From positions 1-15,375 of the forward strand of contig DTUH01000089.1 of assembly GCA_012964265.1 (NCBI GenBank): a stretch of 15,375 nt of DNA, given 5' to 3'. The stretch's first letter is position 1. The number at the start of each line of letters is the position of its first letter. The DNA is from Candidatus Lambdaproteobacteria bacterium. Its GTDB lineage: Bacteria > SAR324 > NAC60-12. Made by a program: the position numbers and the translations under genes. Under the pieces are notes generated by a model. It saw only the letters and a program-made list of their open reading frames with translations. It did not search any database and was not told the DNA's origin. Positions 14,986 through 15,375 of the stretch are shown piece after piece.

Positions 14986-15375
14986 ATGAGAGTACATATT
15001 CCAGCAGGCATGTTTCTGGTTTCATCGGCAGCTCTGATGTACGAAATCAGCCTTTCGCGTCTGCTGGCCGTTGAACTGTGGCATCATTATGCTTTCCTGA
15101 TTATCAGCGGGGCGCTGCTGGGCTACGGCGCTGCAGGAGCCTTTCGTCTGGCCTGCTCCCGGAGCATCCATCCTCTACTGCCCGTCCTCTGTTTTTCGCT
15201 GCTTCTGATCCCTCTTTTCCTGCTCAGCAGTTACCTGCCATTCGACCCGGCACTGATGGCGCTGGATCCCCTGCATGGCGGCTGGCTGCTGCTGATTTTC
15301 CTGCTGCTGGCGTTCCCTTTCTTTCTGGCGGGACTGACGCTGAACCTGCTGTTGGAAGCATACACCGAACACGCG
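14986..15375 (+). CDS. N-terminal membrane domain of a spermidine synthase-like protein, cut by window end
   Basis: The frame runs from ATG 14986 through the last base, giving 130 residues with no stop. The first segment contains SAALMYEISLSRLLAVELWH (14-33) and then HYAFLIISGALLGYGAAGAF (34-53). This closely resembles the start of large membrane proteins that carry a polyamine (spermidine) synthase-like domain after several membrane helices. Further hydrophobic helices lie at about 62-84 and 98-124, the last with FPFFLAGLTLNLLL. The synthase domain itself would lie outside the window, so the activity cannot be judged. The start is moderately sure; a TTG at 14974 in the same frame is possible. 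Leucine is coded almost entirely by CTG, and the region is visibly GC-richer than the flagellar genes, which suggests a different origin or strong codon bias. Confidence 0.75.
   Translation, partial: MRVHIPAGMFLVSSAALMYEISLSRLLAVELWHHYAFLIISGALLGYGAAGAFRLACSRSIHPLLPVLCFSLLLIPLFLLSSYLPFDPALMALDPLHGGWLLLIFLLLAFPFFLAGLTLNLLLEAYTEHA

Overview
The window looks like the chromosome of a motile, Gram-negative, probably marine proteobacterium of moderate GC. The grounds are a flagellar export and regulation block (fliR, flhB, flhA, flhF, fliA), two proteins with signal peptides, an ectoine-degradation enzyme (DoeA/EutD type) and two sigma-54-like promoter matches. The group could be deltaproteobacterial or SAR324-like, but that is a guess from gene content and AT-leaning codon use, not a phylogenetic result. 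Many starts lack a clear Shine-Dalgarno sequence.

Left part (1-4485): the 3' part of a doeA-type ectoine hydrolase on the plus strand faces three minus-strand genes. In their direction of transcription these are a PIN-PhoH ATPase (4485 to 3145), a divergent CoaBC-like two-domain protein (3000 to 1747) and a CDP-alcohol phosphatidyltransferase (1628 to 1026). An imperfect pentanucleotide repeat lies just upstream of the last one. The CoaBC-like protein has the folds' landmark motifs but lacks several residues that canonical enzymes need. The PIN domain has lost one of its usual acids.

Middle part (4486-8006): a TerB-like protein on the plus strand, then a two-gene minus-strand unit, then a TPR protein and a DksA/TraR-type regulator on the plus strand. 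The unit consists of a 58-residue protein with eight cysteines in a FYVE/RING-like order (6216-6392) and a secreted protein of unknown function (5398-6216), joined by a stop-start overlap. The 58-residue gene is easily missed because of its size, but it has a good ribosome binding site, an in-frame stop just upstream of its start, and a regular CX2C pattern.

Right part (8172-15375): fliR-flhB-flhA-flhF-fliA, all plus strand, followed by an unknown 83-residue protein, a short region with a possibly interrupted reading frame, and the start of a GC-richer gene for a membrane protein resembling the N-terminal domain of fused spermidine synthases. FliR, FlhB and FlhA form the core of the flagellar protein-export gate, FlhF is the SRP-type GTPase that usually sets flagellar position, and FliA is the sigma factor for late flagellar genes. 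FlhF here lacks two arginines of the SRP-GTPase active site, and the flhG gene that usually sits between flhF and fliA is absent from the cluster.

No tRNA, rRNA, CRISPR array, transposase or phage gene was recognised.
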